A program made the translations under genes and the position numbers. DNA of 64,000 bases, taken from Pseudomonas sp. MYb327 (GTDB lineage Bacteria; Pseudomonadota; Gammaproteobacteria; Pseudomonadales; Pseudomonadaceae). Every line of letters begins with the position of its first letter. Positions within the stretch are counted from its first letter, which is position 1. Location: assembly GCF_040438925.1 (NCBI RefSeq), contig NZ_CP159258.1, forward strand, positions 1,626,001-1,690,000. The letters are read 5' to 3'. The notes below the pieces were generated by a model that saw only the letters and a program-made list of their open reading frames with translations, made no database searches and was not told the origin of the DNA. Positions 28,041-36,837 of this stretch are shown here, piece after piece.

Positions 28041-29570
28041 GGCTGGCGGTTGAGCCGGAATTGGATTGCGCATCAGCGTGCCCACTACCAGCGCCCCCAA
28101 CAATCCGGCCAGTCCAGCGACCCACAGCAACAGGCTGAAACCCGCGACGAACGCTTGCCGGGCCAGCGGTTCGACCATCGTGCGAGCCGCCTCAGGCACC
28201 AGGTCGAGTGCCGCATTCATGTCACCGGCCACCACCCGTGAGGCGATGCCCTGTGTTTGCTCAAGCAATGCAACGCCGTGGCTCGAAAGACCGTTATGCA
28301 ACTGTTGTTCGGTGTGGCTGGCGAGCAGGGCACCGTACACGCCGATGGCCAGCATCACCGCACTGAAGCGCATGGTCGTGCTCATGCCCGACGCCATGCC
28401 GGTACGTGCACGAGGCACGCAGGCCATGATGTTCTTTTGGGTATCGCCATTGAGCAACCCGGCACCGGCACCGGTGACTGCAATGGCCAGGGCAAATGGC
28501 AGGTAACCACCGCTGTTGACTGCCCAGGCGCTGAGCAGATTACCGCTGCCAACCAGGGTCAACCCGATGGCCATCATGTTGCCCGGTCTCACGCGCCCCG
28601 CAAGCCGAGCGCCGATGCGCGGGAAAATCAGCATGGTCACGGCAAACGGCAGCATGCCCAACCCCGCAGAAATGGCGGTAAAGCCCAAACCGTTCTGCAA
28701 GTAGAACGGCAGCATGGTCATCATCACCTGGGCGCACGCGGCGTAGGAAAACATGCCGAGCAGGGCGCCGATGAAACGTGGATGTTTGAACAATTGCAGG
28801 TCGATCATCGGCCGCTGTTGCAGGCGCTCGATCACCACAAACAACCCCAGCAGCATGGCGCCACCGATCAGGCGGGCGTAGGTCACAGGATTGTTCCAGC
28901 CGATGCGGTTGGCTTCGATCAAGCCCCAAATCAGGCACAACAAACTGGCGCTGAAAGCGAGGCTGCCCCACGGGTCGAGACGCGCCGCCTGGGCATCACG
29001 GGATTCCGGTACCGCGCGCCAGACCATGAACATCAGGAACAGTCCAACGGGGAGGTTGAGGTAGAAAATCCAGCGCCAGCCGATGTATTCGGTAATCAGA
29101 CCGCCCAAGGTCGGCGCAGCGGTCATCGCGACGCCCATGCAGCCGCCCCAGAACGCCCAGGCTTTGGCGCGCTCCACTTCATCGTGGAAGGTATGCCCAA
29201 TGGAAGCCAGCGCCGAAGTCAGCAGCAACGCCGCGCCAACGCCCTTGATGGACCGGGCGATGTCGAGGAACAAGGCGTTCGGCGCAGCCCCGCAACCGAT
29301 GGAAGCGAGGATGAAAATGCCCAGGCCCCACATCAGGGTTTTCTGCCGGCCAAAACGGTCGGCCAGGCTGCCAGCGGGCAGCAGCAACGCGGCGAAGGCC
29401 AGCATGTAGGCGCTGACTACCCATTCGATGTCAGCAAAATTCGCCCCGAGGTCGCGAGCGATGCTGGGTAAGGTAACGGCGACGATGTTGGTGTCGAGCA
29501 CAATCAGGGAGCACACGGCAGAGGCGGTGAGCAAGGTCAGGCGCGGACTTACCTTGGGTTTGACGGACAT
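28026..29570 (-). CDS. MFS efflux transporter, DHA2 (14-helix) family
   Basis: A 514-residue inner-membrane antiporter with about 14 hydrophobic helices. It shows the DHA2 features LDTNIVAVTLPSIARDL in helix 1, the motif A loop GSLADRFGRQKTL, and the antiporter motif C region MTAAPTLGGLITEYIGWRWIFYLNLPVGL. It probably exports drugs or toxic organics with proton exchange. A LysR regulator is divergent 103 bases away and probably controls it. The substrate is unknown. Confidence 0.92.
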   Translation of the reverse strand: MSVKPKVSPRLTLLTASAVCSLIVLDTNIVAVTLPSIARDLGANFADIEWVVSAYMLAFAALLLPAGSLADRFGRQKTLMWGLGIFILASIGCGAAPNALFLDIARSIKGVGAALLLTSALASIGHTFHDEVERAKAWAFWGGCMGVAMTAAPTLGGLITEYIGWRWIFYLNLPVGLFLMFMVWRAVPESRDAQAARLDPWGSLAFSASLLCLIWGLIEANRIGWNNPVTYARLIGGAMLLGLFVVIERLQQRPMIDLQLFKHPRFIGALLGMFSYAACAQVMMTMLPFYLQNGLGFTAISAGLGMLPFAVTMLIFPRIGARLAGRVRPGNMMAIGLTLVGSGNLLSAWAVNSGGYLPFALAIAVTGAGAGLLNGDTQKNIMACVPRARTGMASGMSTTMRFSAVMLAIGVYGALLASHTEQQLHNGLSSHGVALLEQTQGIASRVVAGDMNAALDLVPEAARTMVEPLARQAFVAGFSLLLWVAGLAGLLGALVVGTLMRNPIPAQPPALVLE

Positions 29571-29673
29571 GGCAAGGGTTCTCTACTGTGAGGTTTCGTG
29601 CAGCTTATCGCTGGCTGACAGTTCCTTTGTTAGACGCACATCGTCACTTCATTACCTTTGAGCTAATGCACCG

Positions 29674-30540
29674 ATGGATATTCGCCACTTTCGTTATTTC
29701 CTGGCTGTCGCACGGCACCGCAACTTCACGCGCGCCGCCGAGCAATTGGGCATCGCACCACCGACCTTGACCCGGCAGATCCAGGACATGGAAGCGGAGT
29801 TGGGTACACGCCTATTTGTGCGCCAGACGCGGGACGTCAGCCTGACCGAGGCCGGCGCGGCACTGTTGATCGAAGCCGAGGCCACGGTGCGGCAGTTCGA
29901 GTCGGCGCAGCGCAATGCCCAACGCGCCGGTCGTGGTGACATCGGTCATATTGAACTCGGCTACGTTGCCTCGGCGGTTTACTCGGGACTGCTGCAGAAG
30001 CAGGTGCAGGGTTTTGCCGCGCAATACCCTGATGTCAGCCTCAATGTGCGGGAAAGCCCCATGGCCAGCCTGCCGAACATGATCCTCGAAGGGCGCTTCG
30101 ATTTGGGTTACATCCGCTGCCCCCTGGCGTTACCCGAGGGCGTAGAGAGCGTGCGCCTGAACGACGAGGGTTTTGTTTTGGCGCTGCCGGTGGATTCGTG
30201 GCTGAACCGCCTGCCGGTGATCCATTCAGCGCATTTGCAGAATGAAAATTTCATCCTTCCCGAACAAGTCGTGGGCACTTTGCAAATAGCCGCGCAGGGC
30301 AATTTTGTGCCGAAACTCGGGGCGCAACCGGGTGGGTTGGTGGCGGTGATTGCTTTGGTTTCCCTGGGGCAAGGGGTGGCGGTGGTGCCGGAATCCGTGG
30401 TTGGTCATGTCAGTTTGCCGAACGTGGTTTATCGCCCGGTCAAGGATTGCAATGCGTCGTCGTGGTTGGCGCTGGTTCATCGGCGGTTCGAGAAATCACC
30501 AGCGGTAGTGCGATATATCGAACTTGTGAAGAAGGGTTAA
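29674..30540 (+). CDS. LysR-family transcriptional regulator
   Basis: A 288-residue regulator. The N-terminal winged helix (MDIRHFRYFLAVARHRNFTRAAEQLGIAPPTLTRQIQDMEAELGT) is followed by a periplasmic-binding-like effector domain (GDIGHIELGYVASAVYSGLL ... LVSLGQGVAVVPESV). It is of the BenM/CatR-like length class. Divergent orientation to the DHA2 transporter suggests it controls that gene in response to the exported compound. Confidence 0.92.
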   Translation: MDIRHFRYFLAVARHRNFTRAAEQLGIAPPTLTRQIQDMEAELGTRLFVRQTRDVSLTEAGAALLIEAEATVRQFESAQRNAQRAGRGDIGHIELGYVASAVYSGLLQKQVQGFAAQYPDVSLNVRESPMASLPNMILEGRFDLGYIRCPLALPEGVESVRLNDEGFVLALPVDSWLNRLPVIHSAHLQNENFILPEQVVGTLQIAAQGNFVPKLGAQPGGLVAVIALVSLGQGVAVVPESVVGHVSLPNVVYRPVKDCNASSWLALVHRRFEKSPAVVRYIELVKKG

Positions 30541-30543
30541 ACG

Positions 30544-30618
30544 CATCGCGAGCAGGCTCGCTCCCACAGTTGATATTTGTCGCTCACAAAGCCTGTGGGA
30601 GCGAGCCTGCTCGCGATG
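30544..30618. repeat. REP pair (GTGGGAGCGAGCCTGCTCGCGAT type)
   Basis: Inverted arms ATCGCGAGCAGGCTCGCTCC and GGAGCGAGCCTGCTCGCGAT directly after the LysR gene. Confidence 0.92.
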
Positions 30619-30709
30619 ACGACCTTCAGAACACTGAGAATCCGGGGATGGATACAGATTTTGAAATGATTTCCGGCTGTAGGAATTATCGCTATCGCCT
30701 GTACGATCC

Positions 30710-30733
30710 AAGTCCTTTTTCCTTTCAGGACTT
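30710..30733 (+). promoter_or_regulatory. Leader hairpin covering a ribosome site
   Basis: AAGTCCT and AGGACTT form a 7 base-pair stem with a 10-base T/C loop. The AGGA of the 3' arm is the only good ribosome site for the upstream ORF that begins at 30736. The arrangement could be a translational switch in the leader of the TerC-type gene. Confidence 0.45.
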
Positions 30734-30735
30734 GC

Positions 30736-30891
30736 ATGAACACCCTCACGGAGCCTCCCGGTTATCCTTTCCCTTCGCGCCATCGCGCAGTCTTGACGTA
30801 CCCGAAACACCCGGTCTTCCGACGCCCGAACGCCCAAATCCTTGCACATCCACGGCCTCCACGCCGCGCCTTGCCGTGCCCGGCATTCTGA
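30736..30891 (+). CDS. Possible 51-codon Pro/Arg-rich leader ORF
   Basis: An ORF of 51 codons in the leader of the TerC/CorC gene, starting MNTLTEPPGYPFPSRHRAV and ending 27 bases before that gene. It is rich in proline and arginine (PRPPRRALP), a composition that slows ribosomes. It has no recognised family. It may be a regulatory leader peptide or a chance reading frame in GC-rich DNA. Confidence 0.3.
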   Translation: MNTLTEPPGYPFPSRHRAVLTYPKHPVFRRPNAQILAHPRPPRRALPCPAF

Positions 30892-30918
30892 ATCCACTGA
30901 AGAGATCGAGACGTTTTT

Positions 30919-32478
30919 ATGGAATGGTTAGCCGACCCCACCGCCTGGCTGGGCTTGTTGACGCTGATTGTGCTGGAGCTGGTGCTGGGCATCGACAACC
31001 TGGTGTTCATTGCGATCCTCGCGGACAAGTTGCCGCCCGAGCAGCGTGACCGCGCGCGAATCATTGGGTTGTCCCTGGCGTTGCTGATGCGCTTGGGCCT
31101 GCTGGCGAGTATTTCCTGGTTGGTGACCCTGACTCAGCCGTTGTTCGAGGTGTTCGACAAGAGTTTTTCCGGACGTGACCTGATCATGCTGTTCGGTGGT
31201 GTGTTCCTGTTATTCAAGGCCACCATGGAATTGCACGAACGGCTCGAAGGCCATGTTGGTCAACGTTCATCTAACACCACTTATGCGATGTTCTGGCCAA
31301 TCGTGGCGCAGATCGTGGTGCTGGATGCGGTGTTCTCCCTCGATGCGGTGATTACCGCCGTGGGGATGGTTGATGAACTGTCGGTGATGATGATTGCGGT
31401 GATCATTTCCATTGGCCTGATGATCGTCGCCAGCAAACCGCTGACCCGCTTTGTCAACGCGCACCCGACCGTGATCATGCTGTGTCTGGGCTTCTTGATG
31501 ATGATCGGCTTTGCACTGACCGCCGAAGGCCTGGGCTTCCATATTCCCAAGGGTTACCTGTACGCGGCCATCGGCTTTTCGATCCTGATCGAGGTGTTCA
31601 ACCAGATCGCCCGGGCGCGACGCAAGCGCTCGATGCAAGGCCTGCGACCAATGCGCGAGCGTACCGCTCATGCCGTGATGCGCCTGTTGGGCGGGCGCAA
31701 GTTGGCGGTGGAAGAGGTCGGCGAAGAAATTGCCGACCTGCTGGACGACGGCGAAGCACCGAGTGAAGAACTGTTCGACCGCCGTGAGCGGGTGATGATC
31801 AGTGGTGTGCTGCAACTGGCCGAGCGGCCGATCCGCACATTAATGACCGTGCGTGCCGACGTCGATCACATCGACCTCGCGGATGATGCCGAGACCATTC
31901 GTACGAGGCTGATGCATTCGTCCTACTCGCGTCTGCCACTGATTCGCGACGGCGCGGTGGATGAGCCGCTGGGCTTCGTGCACAAAAAGGAATTGTTGAA
32001 GGAGTATCTGGCCGGCAACGAAGTTGATCTGGCGCACCTGGCGCGTCAAACCATTAACCTGCTGGACAGCTATTCGATCCTCAATGCCCTGGAACAGATG
32101 CGCAAGGCGTCGACGCACATCGCGTTTGTGGTCAATGAGTTCGGTGACTTCGTCGGCGTGCTGACCATGACCGACATCCTCGAATCGATTGCCGGTGAGT
32201 TGCCCGATGCCAGCGAAATCGAAGGCCCGGACGTGATCGAGGAGAAAGGCGGGTTCGTGGTCAGCGGCGCGTTGAACCTGGCTCGGGTGCGCCAACGCAT
32301 CGGGTTTGCGGCAGAACCCACCGACGACTATCAGACCCTGGCGGGATTGGTGGTGAGCTTGCTGGATCGGCTGCCGATGATTGGGGACAGTCACGAGTGG
32401 GAAGGCTGGCGGATGACGGTGCTGAAGGTGGAAGAACGGCGGGTGACGCGGGTGTTTTTGGCGCGCGTGGGCGGGTGA
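30919..32478 (+). CDS. TerC-CBS-CorC membrane protein (YoaE/YegH-like)
   Basis: A 519-residue inner-membrane protein in three parts: an N-terminal TerC domain of about seven helices with the acidic membrane motifs [12 protein letters not shown] and [18 protein letters not shown]; a pair of CBS domains (about 295-420; [32 protein letters not shown]); and a C-terminal CorC/HlyC transporter-associated domain ([22 protein letters not shown]). TerC proteins are linked to Mn2+ or other metal export and to metalation of secreted enzymes, and CBS/CorC parts suggest nucleotide or Mg sensing. The substrate is not shown here. The 5' region is long and structured. Confidence 0.88.
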   Translation: MEWLADPTAWLGLLTLIVLELVLGIDNLVFIAILADKLPPEQRDRARIIGLSLALLMRLGLLASISWLVTLTQPLFEVFDKSFSGRDLIMLFGGVFLLFKATMELHERLEGHVGQRSSNTTYAMFWPIVAQIVVLDAVFSLDAVITAVGMVDELSVMMIAVIISIGLMIVASKPLTRFVNAHPTVIMLCLGFLMMIGFALTAEGLGFHIPKGYLYAAIGFSILIEVFNQIARARRKRSMQGLRPMRERTAHAVMRLLGGRKLAVEEVGEEIADLLDDGEAPSEELFDRRERVMISGVLQLAERPIRTLMTVRADVDHIDLADDAETIRTRLMHSSYSRLPLIRDGAVDEPLGFVHKKELLKEYLAGNEVDLAHLARQTINLLDSYSILNALEQMRKASTHIAFVVNEFGDFVGVLTMTDILESIAGELPDASEIEGPDVIEEKGGFVVSGALNLARVRQRIGFAAEPTDDYQTLAGLVVSLLDRLPMIGDSHEWEGWRMTVLKVEERRVTRVFLARVGG

Positions 32479-32653
32479 TGTGAGATTGCCCATTTAAAGC
32501 GCAAGATCGCCGTGCCCCGTCGTCAACGGTAGCCCGCGCGCCACCGTCCCGTTACGCAGCGTCTTTTCTATCGTTTCGCCATCTATCTGATTCACAGGGC
32601 ATTTTCAATTTCCCAAGATTTCCCTCTCAACCTGTGGCAGACTTTTTGTCACC

Positions 32654-32693
32654 TGTTCCGCTATTACAAACTGTGTTCCGGTATAGCGGAACA
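32654..32693. promoter_or_regulatory. IclR-type operator with three half-sites
   Basis: TGTTCCG occurs at 32654-32660 and 32674-32680, and CGGAACA at 32687-32693. The last two make a 20-base inverted repeat; the outer pair, with CTAT/ATAG extensions, forms a wider palindrome. Such GTTCCGC/GCGGAAC sites are typical of IclR-family regulators, one of which is encoded 600 bases downstream. Confidence 0.75.
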
Positions 32694-32706
32694 ATTATGA
32701 ATTATC

Positions 32707-32733
32707 TGCGGTTGGCGGAGATTTCCAACCGCA
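32707..32733 (+). promoter_or_regulatory. Hairpin in the ridA leader
   Basis: TGCGGTTGG and CCAACCGCA form a perfect 9 base-pair stem with a 9-base loop just after the IclR sites and 41 bases before ridA. It may stabilise the transcript; no T-run follows. Confidence 0.5.
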
Positions 32734-32774
32734 CCCATTTTTGACCCTTCAATGTTCAGTCAGGAGAAACACTC

Positions 32775-33164
32775 ATGAGCATTACTCGTTACGGCACCGG
32801 CAGCGCCGCTGCAGGCGGCACGCCGCGTCCCTTCGCCCGCGCCGTTGAAGCCGATGGCTGGCTGCACGTTTCCGGGCAGGTGCCGGCGGTGGATGGCGAG
32901 ATCATTACGGGCGGTATCGTCGAACAGACCCACCAGACCATGAAGAACCTGATCGCCATTCTCGAAGAGGCCGGATATGGCTTGGAAGACGTAGTGCGTG
33001 CTGGCGTGTGGCTGGAGGATCCGCGGGATTTCACCAGTTTCAACAAGGTCTTCGCCGAGTACTTCAAACCCGAACATGCCCCGGCCCGCGCCTGTGTTCA
33101 GGCGAACATGATGGTCGACTGCAAGATCGAGATCGACTGCATCGCCTACAAGAAAAAGGCTTGA
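32775..33164 (+). CDS. RidA-family enamine/imine deaminase
   Basis: A 129-residue RidA/YjgF protein, a trimer that hydrolyses reactive enamine or imine intermediates released by PLP enzymes. The key arginine is present as R105 in PARACV and the catalytic-water glutamate as E119 in KIEID. CAGGAG stands 7-8 bases before ATG. It is followed by an IclR regulator, a PLP-dependent deaminase and a KDG kinase, so its substrate is probably the enamine made by that deaminase. Confidence 0.9.
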   Translation: MSITRYGTGSAAAGGTPRPFARAVEADGWLHVSGQVPAVDGEIITGGIVEQTHQTMKNLIAILEEAGYGLEDVVRAGVWLEDPRDFTSFNKVFAEYFKPEHAPARACVQANMMVDCKIEIDCIAYKKKA

Positions 33165-33179
33165 GTCCGCGGTGACTGC

Positions 33180-33242
33180 ATCGCTGGCAAGTCAGCTCCT
33201 ACAAAAGCGATGCAAACCTGCAGGAGTTGGCTTGCCAGCGAT
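33180..33242. repeat. REP pair (TGTAGGAGCTGGCTTGCCAG type)
   Basis: ATCGCTGGCAAGTCAGCTCC and CAGGAGTTGGCTTGCCAGCG arms between ridA and the IclR gene. Confidence 0.88.
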
Positions 33243-33308
33243 GGCGCCCCATCAATCACCACATCACTCTGGTTAAACTCCCGGCGACTTTGAATGGAAA
33301 CCACTGAC

Positions 33309-34073
33309 ATGACCGAAGACACCATCAAGCGCCGGGCACGCGGTCTGGACCGGGCGTTCGACATCCTCGATTTCCTCAAGGAGATTGGCCAGCCCCTGCG
33401 TCCGAACGAAATCGCCAGCGGTATTGGCAGCCCGAAATCCACAGTCTACGAACTGGTGGCCTCGTTGCTGGAACGGCGGATTCTGGAGCCCGTGGGCAAG
33501 GACGGTCACGTTTACCTCGGCCGCCAACTGTACTTTCTCGGGCAGGCGCATTTGCGTCATTTCGACCTGACCCGCGAGGCCGATCACGCCTTGCAGGAGA
33601 TCGTCAGTCAGACCCACGAAACCGCACAGATGTGTCTGCTCAATGGGCGCAAATACACCGTGGCGCTGATGAAGGAAGGCGAGCGGCATTTCCGCATTTC
33701 CTCGGATATCGGCGAGAACGCGCCGATTCCATGGACTGCTTCCGGGCGCTTGCTGCTCGCGCACCTGAGCGACCAGGCCATCGTCAACCTGATCGACCAC
33801 GACGACTTCATCCTGCCCAACGGCGAACGGCTGCCGCTGGAGCAGTTCCTCGAGGAAATCCGACAGGCCGGTATCGATGGTTTCTTCTCCTTCGATAGCG
33901 TCGCCGACACCTTTACCCATTGCTTCGCCGCCCCGGTCAAAGACCCGAACGGAGTGGCCATCGCGACCCTGTGCATCGTCGCCCCCCGGGCCGATGCCAA
34001 GAACAATTACAACGACTACCGCCGGGTGCTGATCGAAAGCGCGAACAGCCTGGCCCGCCGCATCAACGAATAA
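33309..34073 (+). CDS. IclR-family transcriptional regulator
   Basis: A 254-residue regulator with an N-terminal winged helix (RGLDRAFDILDFLKEIGQPLRPNEIASGIGSPKSTVYELVASL) and a C-terminal GAF-like effector domain (ISSDIGENAPIPWTASGRLLLAHL; CFAAPVKDPNGVAIATLCIVAP). The start MTEDTIKRRARG at 33309 matches relatives; an ATG 5 codons upstream is possible. It probably binds the TGTTCCG/CGGAACA sites before ridA and controls ridA, the deaminase and the kinase, with a KDG-like acid as effector (inference). Confidence 0.92.
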   Translation: MTEDTIKRRARGLDRAFDILDFLKEIGQPLRPNEIASGIGSPKSTVYELVASLLERRILEPVGKDGHVYLGRQLYFLGQAHLRHFDLTREADHALQEIVSQTHETAQMCLLNGRKYTVALMKEGERHFRISSDIGENAPIPWTASGRLLLAHLSDQAIVNLIDHDDFILPNGERLPLEQFLEEIRQAGIDGFFSFDSVADTFTHCFAAPVKDPNGVAIATLCIVAPRADAKNNYNDYRRVLIESANSLARRINE

Positions 34074-34112
34074 CAGCGGCTGCTTGCGGCCGCGAATGTG
34101 AGGAGTTCGACC

Positions 34113-35330
34113 ATGACTACTGCCGAAAACACTGCTGCCGTGGACAAGGGCTTTGCCCAGACTGGCGCCAGCCTTGTCCGTGACGTCAGCTTGCCCGCGC
34201 TGGTGCTGCATCGCGAAGCGCTGGAGCACAATATTCGCTGGATGCAGCAATTCGTCAGCAATAGCGGCGCCGAACTCGCGCCCCACGGCAAGACCAGCAT
34301 GACCCCGGCGCTGTTTCGCCGCCAACTCGACGCCGGTGCCTGGGGCATTACCCTGGCCAGCGCCACGCAAACCCGAGCCGCGTATGCCCACGGCGTGCGC
34401 CGGGTGTTGATGGCCAACCAACTGGTCGGTACGCCGAACATGGCGCTGATCGCCGATCTGCTGGCCGACCCGACGTTCGATTTCCATTGCATGGTCGATC
34501 ACCCGGACAACGTTGCCGACCTCGGCGCTTACTTTGCCTCGCGTGGCGTGCGTTTGAACGTGATGATCGAGTACGGCGTAGTCGGCGGTCGTTGCGGGTG
34601 CCGCAGCGAACAGGAAGTGCTCGACCTGGCCAAGGCTATCGCCGCGCAACCGGCGCTGGCCCTGACCGGAATCGAAGGCTATGAAGGCGTGATCCACGGC
34701 GATCATGCGGTGAGCGGCATCCGCGCGTTCGCCGGGTCTTTGGTGCGCCTGGCCGTGCAGTTGCAAGACAGCGGCGCGTTCGCGATCCCCAAGCCGATCA
34801 TCACGGCCTCGGGATCGGCCTGGTATGACCTGATTGCTGAAGAGTTTGAAGCGCAAAATGCCGCCGGTCGTTTCCTCAGTGTGCTGCGTCCCGGCAGCTA
34901 TGTGGCGCACGACCATGGCATCTACAAGGAAGCGCAGTGCTGCGTGCTCGACCGCCGCAGCGACTTGCACGAAGGTTTGCGTCCGGCGCTGGAAGTCTGG
35001 GCGCACGTGCAGTCGATGCCTGAGCCTGGCTTTGCGGTGATCGCCCTGGGTAAACGCGACGTGGCCTACGACGCCGGTCTTCCGGTGCCGCTGCTGCGTT
35101 ACAAGGCGGGCGTGGTGCCGGCCAAGGGCGACGACGTGAGCGCCTGCAAGGTGACGGCGGTAATGGATCAGCATGCGTTCATGACCGTGGCGCCGGGGGT
35201 CGAGTTGCGCGTGGGTGACATCATTTCGTTCGGCACGTCGCACCCGTGCCTGACGTTCGACAAGTGGCGCACGGGGTGTCTGGTGGATGAGCAGTTGAAC
35301 GTCATCGAAACCATGGAAACCTGTTTCTAA
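34113..35330 (+). CDS. PLP-dependent D-amino acid deaminase / DSD1-like dehydratase
   Basis: A 405-residue enzyme of the alanine-racemase N-terminal fold joined to a D-serine dehydratase-like C-terminal domain. The PLP lysine is in APHGKTSM near residue 57. The C-terminal His-x-Cys of SFGTSHPCLTFDKW is the metal site of eukaryotic-type D-serine dehydratases and D-threonine aldolases. GAGGAG lies 7 bases before the ATG at 34113. With RidA before it and a KDG kinase after it, the best guess is deamination of a D-amino sugar acid such as D-glucosaminate to 2-keto-3-deoxygluconate; D-serine or D-threonine are alternatives. Confidence 0.85.
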   Translation: MTTAENTAAVDKGFAQTGASLVRDVSLPALVLHREALEHNIRWMQQFVSNSGAELAPHGKTSMTPALFRRQLDAGAWGITLASATQTRAAYAHGVRRVLMANQLVGTPNMALIADLLADPTFDFHCMVDHPDNVADLGAYFASRGVRLNVMIEYGVVGGRCGCRSEQEVLDLAKAIAAQPALALTGIEGYEGVIHGDHAVSGIRAFAGSLVRLAVQLQDSGAFAIPKPIITASGSAWYDLIAEEFEAQNAAGRFLSVLRPGSYVAHDHGIYKEAQCCVLDRRSDLHEGLRPALEVWAHVQSMPEPGFAVIALGKRDVAYDAGLPVPLLRYKAGVVPAKGDDVSACKVTAVMDQHAFMTVAPGVELRVGDIISFGTSHPCLTFDKWRTGCLVDEQLNVIETMETCF

Positions 35331-35350
35331 GGTTGAGACCGCGGCACGGC

Positions 35351-35417
35351 CATCGCCAGCAAGCCGGCTCCTACAGGTGAACGCGATTTCCTTGTAGGAG
35401 CCGGCTTGCTGGCGATG
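35351..35417. repeat. REP pair (TGTAGGAGCCGGCTTGCTGG type)
   Basis: CATCGCCAGCAAGCCGGCTC and its inverted copy between the deaminase and kinase genes. Confidence 0.88.
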
Positions 35418-35460
35418 GCGTCCGCCCAGACACCATCGTGCTTCCAGAGACTCCGCATCC

Positions 35461-36393
35461 ATGAACACCATCAACACCCTGGGCCCCCACACCCCGCGCA
35501 TCGCCCTGATCGGCGAGTGCATGATCGAGCTGCAACACCGCGCCGACGGCAGCCTGCAACAGAGTTTCGGCGGCGACACCTTGAACACCGCGGTCTACCT
35601 GTCCCGGGAACTCGGCGTCGCCGGCACGGTTGATTACGTCACCGCCCTGGGCGACGACAGTTTCAGCGATGCCATGTGCCAGAGCTGGGCCGAGGAAAAC
35701 ATCGGCTTAAGCATGGTTCAGCGTTTGCCCGGCCGTTTGCCAGGCCTGTATTGCATCCAGACCGACGCCGCCGGCGAACGTCGCTTCCTTTATTGGCGCA
35801 ACGAAGCGGCAGTCCGCGATTGCTTCAACACCCCGGCTGCTGCGCCGATCCTGGCGGCGTTGCCGGATTACGACGTGTTGTATTTCAGCGGCATCACCCT
35901 GGCGGTGCTCGGCGTGCAAGGGCGGGAAAAACTGCTGGAAACCCTGATCGAAGCCCGACAGCGCGATGCGCGGATCGTCTTCGACAACAACTATCGGCCA
36001 CGGCTGTGGGCTTCTGTGGAAGAGGCACGGGCCGCTTATCGCAGCGTGCTGCCTTACGTCGATCTGGCGCTGCTGACCGTTGATGACGAACAGGCTCTCT
36101 TTCATTTCTCGGATTGTGAGGCAGTGTTTGCCGCTTACGAACAGATCGGTACGCCTGAAGTGGTGCTCAAGCGTGGCGCCGAGGCGTGTTTGATCCGTTG
36201 TGACGGCGAGTCGTTTGAGGTGCCAGCGCAGAAGGTTGAAAGAGTGGTGGACACCACGGCGGCCGGGGATTCGTTCAGCGCTGCATACATAGCCAGTCGG
36301 CTGAAGGGCGGCAGCCCGGTTGAAGCGGCGGAGGCGGGGCATCGCTTGGCGAGTCGGGTGATTCAGGTGTCTGGGGCGTTGATTCCCAAGTAA
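35461..36393 (+). CDS. kdgK: PfkB-family sugar kinase, probable 2-keto-3-deoxygluconate kinase
   Basis: A 310-residue ribokinase-family enzyme. It opens IALIGECMIELQ, as KdgK proteins do, and has the first sugar signature FGGDTLNTAVYLSRELG and the second, DTTAAGDSFSAAYIASRL, with the catalytic Asp in AAGD. It would phosphorylate KDG to KDPG, the entry to the Entner-Doudoroff aldolase step. Its place after the deaminase fits a D-glucosaminate route. KDPG aldolase is not in this window. Confidence 0.85.
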   Translation: MNTINTLGPHTPRIALIGECMIELQHRADGSLQQSFGGDTLNTAVYLSRELGVAGTVDYVTALGDDSFSDAMCQSWAEENIGLSMVQRLPGRLPGLYCIQTDAAGERRFLYWRNEAAVRDCFNTPAAAPILAALPDYDVLYFSGITLAVLGVQGREKLLETLIEARQRDARIVFDNNYRPRLWASVEEARAAYRSVLPYVDLALLTVDDEQALFHFSDCEAVFAAYEQIGTPEVVLKRGAEACLIRCDGESFEVPAQKVERVVDTTAAGDSFSAAYIASRLKGGSPVEAAEAGHRLASRVIQVSGALIPK

Positions 36394-36423
36394 GTGGCGG
36401 ATGGCTGTTGGCCAGGCCACCGT

Positions 36424-36488
36424 ATCGCTGGCAAGCCAGCTCCTACAAGGACGATGCAGCACCTGTAGGAGCTGGCTTGCCAGCGATG
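36424..36488. repeat. REP pair (TGTAGGAGCTGGCTTGCCAG type)
   Basis: ATCGCTGGCAAGCCAGCTCC and inverted copy between the convergent kdgK and parvulin genes. Confidence 0.9.
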
Positions 36489-36507
36489 GGGCCCGAAAGC
36501 CAACCGA

Positions 36508-36783
36508 TCAATCCCGGTAAAACACCTGCACCAGGTGATAGCCAAACTTGCTCTTGATCGGCCCGTGCACCACCCGCAGCGGTTTCTTGAAAATCACTGC
36601 ATCAATGGCGCCGACCATCTGCCCCGGCCGCACTTCGCCCAGGTCACCGCCACGCTTGCCGGACGGGCAGGTGGAATACTTCTTGGCCAGCACATCAAAC
36701 GCTTCACCCTTGGCGATGCGTTGTTTGAGCTGCTCGGCTTCTTCCGAGGTTTTCACCAGAATATGGCGGGCTTGAGCTTTCAT
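36508..36783 (-). CDS. Small parvulin peptidyl-prolyl isomerase (PpiC-like)
   Basis: A 91-residue single-domain parvulin without signal peptide, so cytoplasmic. Family motifs are QARHILVKTSEEAEQL, FDVLAKKYSTCPSGKRGGDLG and the closing FGYHLVQV. It catalyses cis/trans isomerisation of X-Pro bonds. The start MKAQARH at 36783 matches the PpiC length; a Met 6 codons upstream lacks similarity. A second, similar parvulin lies at 52511-52792. Confidence 0.92.
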   Translation of the reverse strand: MKAQARHILVKTSEEAEQLKQRIAKGEAFDVLAKKYSTCPSGKRGGDLGEVRPGQMVGAIDAVIFKKPLRVVHGPIKSKFGYHLVQVFYRD

Positions 36784-36837
36784 GGAGTCGTTACCTTGCA
36801 ACGGTGGTGTCAGCGGGGCGCGCGATTATGCCTTAAC

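Noticed and set aside
30622..30918. yybP-ykoY manganese riboswitch before the TerC-type gene
   Set aside because: I looked for the conserved GGGGAGUA-type core and paired arms and did not find them; the leader has a different hairpin.
33273..35588. A 771-codon open frame on the minus strand opposite the IclR and deaminase genes
   Set aside because: Its translation is His/Gln/Arg-rich without family similarity, and the plus strand has well-supported genes. Long antisense frames are common in GC-rich Pseudomonas DNA; the same applies to those opposite metH, cobN, cysI, cti and uvrC.
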